A stretch of DNA of 64,000 nt from a virus. Location: IMG/VR virus record IMGVR_UViG_3300012931_000002, positions 1 to 64,000 of that record. The stretch is one strand, 5' to 3'. The position numbers were made by a program, and so were the translations under genes. The notes beneath the pieces were generated by a model that did not search any database, was not told the origin of the DNA, and saw only the letters and a list, made by a program, of their open reading frames with translations. Each line of letters starts with the position of its first letter. The stretch's first letter is position 1. Shown here one piece after another: positions 17,249 to 26,561 of the stretch.

Positions 17249-18868
17249 ATGGCAAATCAGATCGTTACCGTAAACGTCTCGCAGCGCGTCGCGCCGGAGC
17301 CGAGCGACCTTCAGAAGTCCGGCGCGTTCGTATCGCAGGGTGGCACGACGCTCGCTGCGGGCGCGACGGCGTTCCTTACCGAGGAAGCGGACCTCGCCGC
17401 GATCCTCGCCGCGGTGAAGCCGGTACACTCTTTGACGTGGTCCGGCGGCGTCGTCACGGCGACGACCGAGCAGTTCGCGGCCACGGGAACCTATGATTCG
17501 GGAACCGGCGTCGTTACGCTGACGTTGACGCCGACTTCGACGATCGAGGTCGGCGATAGCGTCGTCGTTTCGGGTGCTACCGGAACCGGCGACTATGCCG
17601 ACATCGACGGCGCGCGCGTCGCCGGGGCGAGTTCCGGTGGGGCGACGCTCAAGTACACGATCACGACCGGGCTAACGATGACGATCACGGCGGCAACCGT
17701 CAACGTCGCAATCGGGATGACGGTTTCCGACACGTTCCTGACGACGATCGCCGGCGCGACTCCGGCCACATACAACGGCGAAGTCCTCGCGACCGTCGCT
17801 TCGTCGACGACGTTTACGTACCCCCTAACGACCGATCCAGGAACTTCGCCGGCAACCGGAACGGTTACCTATACGCCTCGCGGCGTCGCCGAACTCTCCG
17901 CCAACATGAACCCGGTGTTCTTCGCGCAGGGGAGCGCGCAGGGCGTCTTCGTCCTCGAACTCGGCGCGGGCGAAGATGCGGCGGCAATCGCCGTCCTCGA
18001 CGCGTGGATTACAGCGAATCCCGGCGAGTTCTACTCCTACCTCGTTCCGAAGTCGTGGAACGCCGCCGCGACCTTCGTTACGCTCGTCAATAAGTACACC
18101 GCGAACACGGCGAAAACCTATTTTTTCACTACCTTGACGGCAGGGACCTACGCGAGTTTCGCCGGTATCAAGAGCGTCGTCGGGCACGTCGAATCGCCGG
18201 ACTCTCCGATTACCGAATTCTCGGCGGCGGCGGACTTCCGCGCGACGCTGAACTACGCCCCGAGCCCGACGAACAAGGTCACGCCGCTCGCGTTCACGTA
18301 CCTTCAGGACGTTACGGCCTATCCGACGAAGGGGAACGGCGCGACGCTTACGGCCTTTAAGGCGGCAGGCGTCAACTACGTCGGGACCGGCGCCGAGGGC
18401 GGGATCAGTAGCGAAATCCTGTTCTGGGGAACGACCATGGACGTGAGGCCGTTTACCTACTGGTATTCGGTCGACTGGATTCAGATCAATACCGACCTCG
18501 ACGTGACGAACGCGGTCATCAATGGGTCGAACGACCCGACAAACCCGCTCTACTACAATCAGAACGGCATCGACCGCCTTCAGGACGTTGGCGCGGCGAC
18601 GCTGTCGAAGGCCGTTTCGTACGGCCTCGCGAACGGGACCGTGACGCAGACGGCCTTGTCGCCTACGGCGTTCAACGATGCCCTAGACGCGGGAGACTTC
18701 GACGGGCAACTCGTGATCAACGCCGTTCCGTACGCGACGTGGCTCGCGGCGAACCCGAGCGACTACAAAGACCAGACGTACGGCGGCTTTACGGTCGTCT
18801 ACGTCAACCAGAATGGTTTCATCGAAATCATCTTCAACATCGTCGTAACCGATTTCGTCACGACGTAA
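17249..18868 (+). CDS. Tail sheath protein (DUF3383-like) with inserted beta domains
   Basis: Contractile tail sheath subunit, 539 residues. The first 60 residues (IVTVNVSQRVAP to LAAILAAVKP) and the region after about 215 (MNPVFFAQG, ELGAGEDAAAIAVLDAW) match DUF3383 sheaths. Residues about 65-210 are Thr/Gly/Val-rich and look like two tandem FCCH-like beta insertions that would decorate the sheath surface. The tube gene follows after 16 bases. Together they define a contractile tail. Confidence 0.8.
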   Translation: MANQIVTVNVSQRVAPEPSDLQKSGAFVSQGGTTLAAGATAFLTEEADLAAILAAVKPVHSLTWSGGVVTATTEQFAATGTYDSGTGVVTLTLTPTSTIEVGDSVVVSGATGTGDYADIDGARVAGASSGGATLKYTITTGLTMTITAATVNVAIGMTVSDTFLTTIAGATPATYNGEVLATVASSTTFTYPLTTDPGTSPATGTVTYTPRGVAELSANMNPVFFAQGSAQGVFVLELGAGEDAAAIAVLDAWITANPGEFYSYLVPKSWNAAATFVTLVNKYTANTAKTYFFTTLTAGTYASFAGIKSVVGHVESPDSPITEFSAAADFRATLNYAPSPTNKVTPLAFTYLQDVTAYPTKGNGATLTAFKAAGVNYVGTGAEGGISSEILFWGTTMDVRPFTYWYSVDWIQINTDLDVTNAVINGSNDPTNPLYYNQNGIDRLQDVGAATLSKAVSYGLANGTVTQTALSPTAFNDALDAGDFDGQLVINAVPYATWLAANPSDYKDQTYGGFTVVYVNQNGFIEIIFNIVVTDFVTT

Positions 18869-18884
18869 CGGAAAGGCGCCGCAG

Positions 18885-19325
18885 ATGGGCAACCAACTCG
18901 TATCGCAGGGAACGCTCAACCGGCTCCGGGGCAGCGTCGTGATCACCGACCATCCGACGCTCAACATCACCGCCCCCTTCCTCGGCGACGGCGGCATCGG
19001 GCTAACGCTCGAAGGCGAAACGACGACGATGATTCCGACGCTCACCGGAACCGCGACGTCACCGGAACCGTACCAGATGTGCTCCTTAACGGTTCACCTG
19101 CTCAAGACGCAGCCGCTCTCGGACTCATACAAGAAGCAGATGGAAGTGCTCGCGCTGATCGGCGACATCACCGTTCGACCGGACGCGAAGACGCTTTCGC
19201 CGTATCCCTTGAAAAACTGCGCAATCAACGCAGTCGCCCCCCTGTCCTTTAACGGTAAGGACGCGGGATTCTTAGTGACGATCAAGGGGTACTATCAGAT
19301 CAACTCGTCGCTCTTCGACGGTTGA
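18885..19325 (+). CDS. Tail tube protein
   Basis: A 146-residue protein directly after the sheath. It has a compact beta pattern (GSVVITDHPTLNIT, YQMCSLTVHLLKTQ) and GDITVRPDAKTLSPY, fitting tail tube subunits of DUF3277-like myovirus tails. Sheath-tube order and size are standard for this group. Confidence 0.75.
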   Translation: MGNQLVSQGTLNRLRGSVVITDHPTLNITAPFLGDGGIGLTLEGETTTMIPTLTGTATSPEPYQMCSLTVHLLKTQPLSDSYKKQMEVLALIGDITVRPDAKTLSPYPLKNCAINAVAPLSFNGKDAGFLVTIKGYYQINSSLFDG

Positions 19326-19354
19326 CCGTCTAAACAGTTCGGAGGGAACGAACC

Positions 19355-19933
19355 GTGGAACTCGACAAAAAGCTCAACCTCGTGATCCCGGTCGGCGACG
19401 CCTGGGTTCACTCGACGCCGATATTGCCGGAAGCGTTCGCGCGCTACTACCTCGTCCTCGGCAAGACGTTCGCGAAGATTTATACGGGGGGCCTCGGCCA
19501 AATCGCGGGACCGCGCCTCGCGATGCACGTCCTTCGCGACGTTGCGCGCGACCTCGGAGGAAACGACGAATCGCTTCGCGCGGCGTCCCTCGCCGACGTC
19601 GAGAACGGCCTGATCGCCGAAATCGTTCGGCTATCGAACTACGTTTCCTTGACGCCGTCAGGCTGGGCCTCGGTCCCTCTCCAGGAAGCAATCTCCCAAA
19701 ACACGATCGACGAAGAGTCGCGCGACGAGGTCCTCAACGCCGTGGCTTTTTTTATTGTGACCTGGGCGATGCATCTGAGGGAAGTCCGGGTAGCGATCAT
19801 CGAATCGGCGATAAGCTTGTGGTCCGGGCATCTCGTGTCGTCGAACTCTACGGCGTTCGCCGCTTCCTTGCCGACGTCGACCGAGACCGCGCCTTCTGGC
19901 GCGAAGGCGGCGGTATCGTCGGTTCCCTCCTAG
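19355..19933 (+). CDS. Tail assembly chaperone, short form (G-like)
   Basis: A 192-residue helical protein between tube and tape-measure genes, the position of lambda G-like chaperones that coat the tape measure during tail assembly. GTG start with a clear CGGAGGG site. In-frame translation passes a T_TTT_TTT heptamer (codons GCT TTT TTT ATT) and ends after a Ser/Ala/Thr-rich tail. That low-complexity tail is what the normal frame produces; a -1 slip gives the longer, better-structured product listed next. Confidence 0.8.
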   Translation: MELDKKLNLVIPVGDAWVHSTPILPEAFARYYLVLGKTFAKIYTGGLGQIAGPRLAMHVLRDVARDLGGNDESLRAASLADVENGLIAEIVRLSNYVSLTPSGWASVPLQEAISQNTIDEESRDEVLNAVAFFIVTWAMHLREVRVAIIESAISLWSGHLVSSNSTAFAASLPTSTETAPSGAKAAVSSVPS

Positions 19934-20055
19934 ACTGGGCCGCGGACGAAGGATTCTCTGAAATTATGAATCACTACGGCGCCGCTTCCTGGGAATCCGC
20001 CCACGAGTTCCGGCAACGGCACGTCCTCCGCGCGCTCTCGCGCCAGGGGGGTTAG
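19355..20055 (+). CDS. Tail assembly chaperone, -1 frameshift form (GT-like)
   Basis: Slipping back one base at the heptamer continues translation as YCDLGDASEG and on to a structured segment (YGVRRFLADVDRDRAFW, then SLLDWAADEGFSEIMNHYG) before a TAG. The -1 frame has no stop between the slip site and its end, giving about 233 residues. The T domain of GT proteins recruits the tape measure to tube subunits. The gene order, -1 direction and overlap are those conserved in long-tailed phages. Confidence 0.75.
19747..19791 (+). promoter_or_regulatory. Programmed -1 ribosomal frameshift signal
   Basis: The heptamer T_TTT_TTT is in the correct reading phase (zero-frame codons TTT TTT, which re-pair perfectly after a -1 slip). 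Six bases later ACCTGG can pair with CCGGGT (19760-19765 with 19786-19791), a 6-bp stem including one G-U pair at the spacing expected of a stimulatory hairpin. Slip site and stem are seen directly; efficiency is unknown. Confidence 0.75.
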
Positions 20056-20058
20056 GCC

Positions 20059-21684
20059 GTGGCGAAGTCGATCATCGACGTCGAGGTCAACGACGAAGAT
20101 TTCAAGGCGTTCGCCGCGCTTTACGAAAAGTTTCGCGCCGCCGCCGAAAAGGCTCCGAAAGGTTGGGGCGGTGGGTCTCCCGAAGATCGCAAGAAGCGTG
20201 ACAATGAAGATTCGACGCGGCGAACACGCGACGAGCGCTCGGATAAGGACCGCGAGCGCAGCGAGAAGCGGGCGCGGACGACGTGGGCCGACGTCGCGAC
20301 GAAGTCGAAGCTCGTCTTCGACAACGTCAAGGGTATCACGGCATCCCTACTTCGCTGGGCATCGATCGGAACGGTCTTTACGGGTCTTCTAGGCGGCGGA
20401 GGGCTCTTCGGCCTCGACCGCCTCGCCGGGTCCGTAGGCGCGAACCGGCGGGCCTCGATGGGCCTCGGCGTCTCCTATGGCGAGAAGAAGGCGTTCGACG
20501 TAAACTACGGGCGGGTCGTCGATTCGGAAGGGTTCCTTTCGAGTATTAATGCCGCCACGCACGACGCTTCCCTTCGCGCGAAGCTTTACGGCGCTGGGAT
20601 CGGCGAGAATCAGCTACGGGGGAGCACGGCCGACGTAAGCCTCCGCCTTCTCCAGCAGATAAAGCGGATCGCGGATCAGACGCCGGCGGCGCTCCTTCAG
20701 CAGACTATGTCCGCGCGGGGACTCGATCAGTTCATCTCCTTGCAGGAGTTTGAGCGGATCAAGGCTACGTCGCGCGGCGAACTCGCCGGATACGCGGACG
20801 CGTTCGGTCGCGATAAAAGGGAGTTCGGTCTTGACGCGACGGCGCAGCTTGCGTGGCAGAACTTCGCTGTTCGAATGACTCGCGCCGGGCAGAAGATCGA
20901 GAACGTCTTCGTCGTCGGTCTCGGGCGTGCACATATTCCGGAAGCGCTTGACAAGCTTTCCGACGCCTTCGCGAAATCGGTCGAGACGTTTATGAGCAGT
21001 CCCGACCTCGAGAAATGGCTCAAGTCCGTAGGCGACGGGATTCAGGGCTTTGCCGGGTACGTCGGAAGCGGGAAGTTTCAGACGGATATAAAGGAGTTTA
21101 CAGCGAATATCGGCCTCGCGGCTCAGGGAGTCGTTAAAGCGCTTCAATGGCTGCGCTTGATACCGACAAAGGTCGATGTACCGAATATGGCACCTAGCGG
21201 CGGCGCCGCTGCGCGGAAGCGCCAGGATGATTTTCGCGCGGGGATACTTCAAGGAAATAGCCCCGAAGCTAAAAAGTGGCTCCTTCAAAATAGTAGGCGT
21301 ATTTCCGTCGACGAGCTTCTTCCTTCAATCGCGAAAGTCGAATCCGCGAACGGGAAGTTCAACCTTTCGCCGAAAGGCGCCCGTGGCATGTATCAAATCA
21401 TGCCTGCGACCGCTGCTGCGTACGGGAAAAACCCTGACGATCCGAAGCAAGCTCGCGAAATGGCAAAGGCCGAGCTATTGCGGATGATTCGTCATTACTC
21501 TGGAGACCTCGAAAAAATCCTCTCCGGATATAATTGGGGTCAAGGGAACACCGATAAGGCGATCGCGAAATACGGCGCGAACTGGAAAGCCCACGCCCCC
21601 GCCGAGACGAAGGCATACATTATCAAGATCGAGAACAACACCGGCGGTAACGCCGTCGTAACCGCGAGCCAGCTTCCGCAATGA
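20059..21684 (+). CDS. Short tape measure protein with C-terminal lytic transglycosylase domain
   Basis: A 541-residue protein that would set tail length and aid wall penetration. The N-terminus is charged and coiled-coil-like; residues about 95-125 (LLRWASIGTVFTGLLGGGG) are hydrophobic, as in tape measures. From about residue 420 an SLT domain appears: catalytic Glu in KVESANGKFN, then SPKGARGMYQIMPATAAAYG and LSGYNWGQGN. At roughly 0.15 nm per residue (known from other phages) the tail would be near 80 nm. GTG start follows the chaperone frame end by three bases. Confidence 0.75.
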   Translation: MAKSIIDVEVNDEDFKAFAALYEKFRAAAEKAPKGWGGGSPEDRKKRDNEDSTRRTRDERSDKDRERSEKRARTTWADVATKSKLVFDNVKGITASLLRWASIGTVFTGLLGGGGLFGLDRLAGSVGANRRASMGLGVSYGEKKAFDVNYGRVVDSEGFLSSINAATHDASLRAKLYGAGIGENQLRGSTADVSLRLLQQIKRIADQTPAALLQQTMSARGLDQFISLQEFERIKATSRGELAGYADAFGRDKREFGLDATAQLAWQNFAVRMTRAGQKIENVFVVGLGRAHIPEALDKLSDAFAKSVETFMSSPDLEKWLKSVGDGIQGFAGYVGSGKFQTDIKEFTANIGLAAQGVVKALQWLRLIPTKVDVPNMAPSGGAAARKRQDDFRAGILQGNSPEAKKWLLQNSRRISVDELLPSIAKVESANGKFNLSPKGARGMYQIMPATAAAYGKNPDDPKQAREMAKAELLRMIRHYSGDLEKILSGYNWGQGNTDKAIAKYGANWKAHAPAETKAYIIKIENNTGGNAVVTASQLPQ

Positions 21685-22397
21685 GCATCGGGAAGGACAT
21701 CTTCAAACTCGCGTTCGAGATTTCGCCCATCATCTTGAAAGGTGGGATCGCGAAGGAAATCCTCGGAGGCATGCTGCCGATCATTGCAATTACGGAGTCG
21801 CTCAACTTCGTCGACGGTCTCCTTAGCGGCGGAGACGTTCTCAACCTCGACAACTACTTCGCCCACTTCGCGCCGCTTCCCGGTATGACACTGATCGAGC
21901 AGCAGGTTGGAGCGTACCCGTTCGCGAATCAAGCCGTCGCGGCGAACGCGACGATCGCGCAGCCGCTCGCCGTATCGCTCTTGATGACATGCCCCGCGAA
22001 GGCTGCGCTCGGGTACTTCACCAAGCTCGCGACGATGACCGCGCTCAAGGCCGTTCTTGAAAAGCACAACCTCGCCGGAGGGACCTATACCGTCGCGACG
22101 CCGAGCTGCATTCTTACGAACCTCCTCCTCTTGAAGCTTTCGGACGCCTCGAACGCGCCGACAGCACAAGCACAGACGGCGTGGCAGTGGGACTTCTACC
22201 GCCCCCTGCTAACCCTCGATGACGCCGCGGCGGCCGAGAACGCGCTCATGAGCAAGATTACGGGCGGTACGGCGATCGACGGCGAGCCGACGTGGTCCGG
22301 CCTCGCGCAGACGGCGGGATCGTCGATAGCGAGCATGGTTTCGTCGATCATTCCGAGCGCGTCCGGCGTCTTAGGCGCCAACGTCAGCGGATCATAG
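21681..22397 (+). CDS. Tail / baseplate protein after tape measure
   Basis: A 238-residue protein overlapping the tape measure stop by 4 bases. The first 50 residues are hydrophobic, followed by LDNYFAHFAPLPGMTLIEQQ and helical segments; the C-terminus is Ser/Gly rich. Proteins of this size directly after the tape measure in DUF3383 phages are hub-proximal tail proteins. No domain is recognised with certainty. Confidence 0.5.
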   Translation: MSIGKDIFKLAFEISPIILKGGIAKEILGGMLPIIAITESLNFVDGLLSGGDVLNLDNYFAHFAPLPGMTLIEQQVGAYPFANQAVAANATIAQPLAVSLLMTCPAKAALGYFTKLATMTALKAVLEKHNLAGGTYTVATPSCILTNLLLLKLSDASNAPTAQAQTAWQWDFYRPLLTLDDAAAAENALMSKITGGTAIDGEPTWSGLAQTAGSSIASMVSSIIPSASGVLGANVSGS

Positions 22398-22401
22398 CTA
22401 G

Positions 22402-22668
22402 ATGACGGCATACGACTTTCAACCATCATCGTCGGCGCCGTTCCAGTTCCAGCCGACGCTGGACGGCAGTGTCTATACGGTCGTCGTTAAGTGGAGCCTC
22501 GCTGGGCAGCGCTACTACGCCGAGGTCTCGGCGCTCGACGGAACTTTGATCGCGACGGTCGCCGTCGTCGGATCGCCGCTCGGCTACGACATCAACCTCG
22601 TCGGAGGCTACTTCGCGTCGTCTATCGTCTTCCGGGAAGCCTCGCAGCAGTTCGAGGTTTCACCGTGA
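22402..22668 (+). CDS. Small baseplate protein
   Basis: An 88-residue beta-rich protein (FQFQPTLDG, YTVVVKWSLAGQRYYAEV) in the hub gene cluster. Its size, strand pattern and position match small baseplate components between the tape measure and hub genes in related phages. The stop overlaps the next GTG. Confidence 0.5.
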   Translation: MTAYDFQPSSSAPFQFQPTLDGSVYTVVVKWSLAGQRYYAEVSALDGTLIATVAVVGSPLGYDINLVGGYFASSIVFREASQQFEVSP

Positions 22669-23672
22669 GGTACTACTCGATCATCATAAGCGACCCCGAC
22701 AGCGGCGAAGTCGTCAAGCCGAAGAGCCTCGCGGGTCTCAAGTCGGACGCGACGTATACGAGCTACGTCAACGGCGCAAATCTTCCGGGTGCCTTCAACG
22801 TCGAACTTGACATTACCGTCTCGAACCTCGCCGTCCCCATTCAAGACGGGTGGATTCGCGTTTGGGGTATCGCGCTCGAAGACATTAGCCAAGCGCACGA
22901 CCTCGTCGGAAAACGGATCGAAGTCTACGGCGGAATGAAGAAGGGCCTCCCGCTCGCGAAGGAAAAGCAAAGCGGCCTGATTCTTCAAGGCTATATCTTA
23001 AAGGCTTGGGGAAACTGGATTGGTCTCGATCAGACCCTCGACATGGTCGTAACCGCGAATCTAGGGACGAACGCTGCTCCGAAGAATATCGTCCACAACT
23101 GGAAGAAGGGAACCCCCCTAGCCGACGCGATAGCGTCGACGCTCAAGACGGCGTTTCCGAAATACGATTCAAAAATCGACATTAGCTCTAAGCTGATTCT
23201 TTCGGAAGACGATGTCGGCTACTATTATTCGGCGGCGCAGTACGCGAAGCACCTTCTCGACACGAGCACGAGCATCGTCGGTGGAAATTATCAGGGGGTA
23301 AAAATCCTCCTGACGGAAACGACCTTCAACGTCTACGATGGGTCGACGCAGAAGACGCCGGTCGCGATAGCCTTCGAGGACTTGATCGGTCAACCGACGT
23401 GGATCGACCCGAACAAGATTCAATTCAAGTGCGCAATGCGCTACGACCTCTCGGTCGGAGACTATGTTACGCTTCCGAAGAGCGCGATAACGACGACGTC
23501 GGCCGCAAGCGCGATACCGGCTGGAAGTTCGCAGAACGCAAAGAGCATTTTCCAAGGCACGTTCTGGATTGCCGAAGAGCGCCACCTCGGAAACTTCCGG
23601 CAGCCCGACGCCGCGAGCTGGGTTACGGTCTTCAACGCGTCGTCGATCCCTGCGTCCGGTGGAACCGCGTAA
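22665..23672 (+). CDS. Baseplate hub protein (Mu gp44 / gpD-like)
   Basis: A 335-residue hub candidate. The N-terminal GAFNVELDITVSNLAVPIQDG and IEVYGGMKKGLPLAK match the first barrel of gp27/gp44-type hubs. The C-terminal YDLSVGDYVTLP and FWIAEERHLGNFRQPDAASW are typical of the closing domain. GTG start overlaps the preceding stop. The next gene encodes the spike, the usual hub-spike pairing. Confidence 0.65.
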   Translation: MRYYSIIISDPDSGEVVKPKSLAGLKSDATYTSYVNGANLPGAFNVELDITVSNLAVPIQDGWIRVWGIALEDISQAHDLVGKRIEVYGGMKKGLPLAKEKQSGLILQGYILKAWGNWIGLDQTLDMVVTANLGTNAAPKNIVHNWKKGTPLADAIASTLKTAFPKYDSKIDISSKLILSEDDVGYYYSAAQYAKHLLDTSTSIVGGNYQGVKILLTETTFNVYDGSTQKTPVAIAFEDLIGQPTWIDPNKIQFKCAMRYDLSVGDYVTLPKSAITTTSAASAIPAGSSQNAKSIFQGTFWIAEERHLGNFRQPDAASWVTVFNASSIPASGGTA

Positions 23673-24382
23673 TGGCCGACAACGCGCAAAAGACATGGTT
23701 CGGCCGTGATATGAACCGGTTCGCGGAGGGGAAGGTCCTCGACGCGATTCAGCTTACTGGTAAGTCGCTACCGGCGTCGGTCGTGGCCGTCTTCGGATCG
23801 ATCGTCGAAGTCAAGTTCGAGGTCGACGCGGCGCCGTTTACGCTTCCGCATGTCATAGTTCCTCTCGCCGGTCCGGAATGGATTCGCTATCCGACGCAGA
23901 TAGGCGACAAGGGTCGCGTGAGTTCTTCCGACGCGCGGCTCGGAGCTATGAGCGGCCTCGGAAGCGGAACGCCGAAGCTAACGCTTCCTGCGAACCTTTC
24001 AGCGCTCGTATTCGAGCCATTTGGGAACAAGAACTGGTCGACTACGGACGACGCGCAGGCGGTCGTCATCTATGGCCCGAACGGCGCGATCCTTCGGACG
24101 GTCGACAAGAACTCGACGGTAACGGTCAATTCGAGCGGGATCGTCGCGAACTTCGGTGGTAAGAAGATCACGATCGACGCTACCGGAATCGTCGCCGAGT
24201 TCTCCGGGAAAAAGTTCACTCTAAATGGAACGGGGCTTACTTTGGATTGCGACCTGATCGTCAACGGCAAGATCGAAAGCACCGGCGACGCGACGCTTGC
24301 CGGTACGGTCTCGTTCGGCGGAGGGTCGCAGGCCGTCATGCTCGCGGACAATTCCGCCGCTACGAAGGTTATGGCGACGTGA
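23672..24382 (+). CDS. Baseplate spike protein (gpV / gp45-like)
   Basis: A 236-residue spike. The N-terminal half reads as an OB-fold (VVAVFGSIVEVKFEV, then IRYPTQIGDKGRV). Residues about 140-215 show a regular repeat of short strands (VTVNSSGIVANFGGKKIT, IDATGIVAEFSGKKFT, LNGTGLTL), an intertwined beta-helix that pierces the outer membrane in contractile tails. It overlaps the hub stop by one base and the next GTG start by four. Confidence 0.7.
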   Translation: MADNAQKTWFGRDMNRFAEGKVLDAIQLTGKSLPASVVAVFGSIVEVKFEVDAAPFTLPHVIVPLAGPEWIRYPTQIGDKGRVSSSDARLGAMSGLGSGTPKLTLPANLSALVFEPFGNKNWSTTDDAQAVVIYGPNGAILRTVDKNSTVTVNSSGIVANFGGKKITIDATGIVAEFSGKKFTLNGTGLTLDCDLIVNGKIESTGDATLAGTVSFGGGSQAVMLADNSAATKVMAT

Positions 24383-24729
24383 GAACCTGGGGGCGTACGT
24401 ACGCCGAAGACGGAAGCTATACGTGGGTCAAGGTCGAGACCGACGCGAACGGCTTCAACGATATGGTTATGCTGACGACGCTCGTTCAAGTTCTCAAGCT
24501 GAACCTCGGCGAATCCCCGTTCTTTGCGAATTGGGGCATTCCCGCGAAGCAGACGATCGTCCAACAGGTATTTCCCGACTACTACGTCGCAATGACGCAG
24601 CAGCAGTTTTCGAGCGCCTTCGCGAGCCTTATCGTCGCGAAAGAAGACAGCGCGACGCCTAAGTACAAGATCAACATTACGACGCACGACGGCGTCAAAC
24701 TCAACGCGGAGGTCCCGATTCCGACATGA
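24379..24729 (+). CDS. Baseplate wedge protein (gp25 / gp46-like)
   Basis: A 116-residue protein. TTLVQVLKLNLGESPFFANW places a helix and a GE pair in the position of the gp25-like wedge signature (LxTxxGE). It lies between the spike and baseplate J-like genes, the conserved myovirus order. GTG start overlapping the upstream stop. Confidence 0.65.
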   Translation: MRTWGRTYAEDGSYTWVKVETDANGFNDMVMLTTLVQVLKLNLGESPFFANWGIPAKQTIVQQVFPDYYVAMTQQQFSSAFASLIVAKEDSATPKYKINITTHDGVKLNAEVPIPT

Positions 24730-26147
24730 CCGACGTACCGATCGTCATGACGAAGGCGGGCCGGACGGTGACGACACCCGCGACGCTTCGCGCGGAACTT
24801 ATAGCCGCGGTCGCGGCCGACGTTCCAGGCTACACCGCGAATCTTCCTGGATCGCTGATCGAGGATGTTTCGTCGACCGAAGTCGCTGGCCTGTCCGTAG
24901 CGGATTCCTTCGTCTCTGAACTGATCAACTCCTTGACGCCATACGGCGCGAACGCGTTCCTCAATAACCAGCTCGGGCAGGTCTACGGCGTCCCGAAAGG
25001 CGTAGGGTCGAACGGGTCCGTCTACGTTACCTTCTACGATGGAACGCCGGGGTATCAGATTTCACAGGGCTTTACGGTATCCGATGGCACCTACCAGTAT
25101 GTTCTTCGCGAAGGCGGCACCGTCAAATCGGACGGCACAACTTCCCCCCTATACGCCGTCGCTTCGCTCTCCGGCACGTGGGCGATTCCCGAGAACACCG
25201 TTACGACGATCGTAACGTCGCTTCCGGCAGGCATCGCCCTATTCGTCACGAATCCGCAAGACGGCACTCCGGCGTCGAGCGATCAAACTGAAGGCGAGTA
25301 CCGCGCGCAGGTTCTCGAAGCCGGGCTCGCCGCCGCGACGGGCTTTACGAAGCTCTTAAAGACTGCACTGAAAAAGATCACCGGCGTTCAGTCTCGGCTC
25401 GTTTCCGTTCGGCAGGCGACGGGGGGATGGGAAGTTCTCGTCGGAGGCGGTGACCCTTACGAAGTCGGTGGCGCTATATTCGACGCCTTGTTTTGGCTTC
25501 CCGGACTCGTCGGGTCGACGATGATGATTTCTGGAATCACGAAGGCGAATCCCGGTGTCGTCACGACCGAACTCAATCACGGCCTCGCCACCGGGCAGTC
25601 GAACGTCTACATTTCCGATGCGCTAGGGATGACCGGCGCGAACGGCGGTCCCTATACAGTTACGGTTCTTTCGCCGACGACGTTCTCGTTCGGCGTCGAT
25701 ACGACGGGATTCGGGACCTATACGGGCAGCGGCGTCGTTACGCCGAATGCCCGAAACATCGTCGTTTCGATTAACGACTACCCCGACGTCTACACGATTC
25801 CGTTTGTCAATCCGCCGCTTCAAACGGTCACGATGGCCGTCACGTGGAACACGACGTCGACTAACTCCGTTTCGGACACGTCCGTCGCGCAGGCCGCTGC
25901 TCCGGCGATCGCCGACTACGTCAACGCGATTGCGGCAGGCGTTTCAATGAATTTGTTCGAGCTTCAATCGACCTTTCAGACCGCCGTCGAGTCGCTGATA
26001 GCAACTTCGCTTCTGACGCGGCTCGTGTTCGCGGTTTCGATCGACGGAATAGGTGTGTCGCCGGAGGCCGGAACTGGAATAATCGCGGGCGATTCCGAAA
26101 GCTACTTCTCGACGGCTTCGTCGAACATCTTGATCGTGAGGGGCTAG
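24726..26147 (+). CDS. Baseplate J-like protein with inserted FCCH-like domain
   Basis: A 473-residue baseplate J/gp47-type wedge protein. The N-terminal half (SVADSFVSELINSLTPYGAN, then EGEYRAQVLEAGLAAATGFT) is typical. Residues about 255-345 (ISGITKANPGVVTTEL, YTVTVLSPTTFSFGVDTTGF) are an inserted beta domain like those annotated as E1-FCCH-like in phage proteins. The J-type fold resumes with NIVVSINDYPDVYTIP. Overlaps the upstream stop by 4 bases. Confidence 0.75.
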   Translation: MTDVPIVMTKAGRTVTTPATLRAELIAAVAADVPGYTANLPGSLIEDVSSTEVAGLSVADSFVSELINSLTPYGANAFLNNQLGQVYGVPKGVGSNGSVYVTFYDGTPGYQISQGFTVSDGTYQYVLREGGTVKSDGTTSPLYAVASLSGTWAIPENTVTTIVTSLPAGIALFVTNPQDGTPASSDQTEGEYRAQVLEAGLAAATGFTKLLKTALKKITGVQSRLVSVRQATGGWEVLVGGGDPYEVGGAIFDALFWLPGLVGSTMMISGITKANPGVVTTELNHGLATGQSNVYISDALGMTGANGGPYTVTVLSPTTFSFGVDTTGFGTYTGSGVVTPNARNIVVSINDYPDVYTIPFVNPPLQTVTMAVTWNTTSTNSVSDTSVAQAAAPAIADYVNAIAAGVSMNLFELQSTFQTAVESLIATSLLTRLVFAVSIDGIGVSPEAGTGIIAGDSESYFSTASSNILIVRG

Positions 26148-26150
26148 TCG

Positions 26151-26561
26151 ATGGCATCCGTTCAATCTAACCCCGGCTGGCTGCTCGGATACGTTCCATC
26201 ACCGGCCGAGTGGGCTGCGGCGTTCTCAGGAAAGCAAGACGCGCTGCTCTCGAATACGTCGGTAAGCGCCGACGCGACGATCCTCGATACGGCGTGCAAG
26301 GTCACGGTCGATACGAGCGCAGGCGACGTCGTTCTTCGCTTCAATCCGACTTCCGGAACAAGCATCCTTCAAAATACCGTCCGCGTCGTCAAGCGTAGCG
26401 CAACCCCGAACGCGAACATAGTCTACATTACGCTAGACGGAGTCGCTGCGAACGCGGTCGCGACCATTACGACGGAAAATGGTTCGGCGGGGGCGAACGG
26501 CGCCGGATTCATGATCGTCGACGCGAACGGTTCGACGATCGAGGCGTACGGCGTAAGCTGA
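26151..26561 (+). CDS. Tail fibre-related small protein
   Basis: A 136-residue beta-rich protein. It begins with GYVPSPAEWAAAFSGKQDAL, a short motif common at the start of phage tail-fibre modules. The rest resembles fibre shaft or tip beta structure (GDVVLRFNPTSG). Located among baseplate genes, its final base overlaps the next ATG. Likely a small baseplate-fibre connector. Confidence 0.5.
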   Translation: MASVQSNPGWLLGYVPSPAEWAAAFSGKQDALLSNTSVSADATILDTACKVTVDTSAGDVVLRFNPTSGTSILQNTVRVVKRSATPNANIVYITLDGVAANAVATITTENGSAGANGAGFMIVDANGSTIEAYGVS

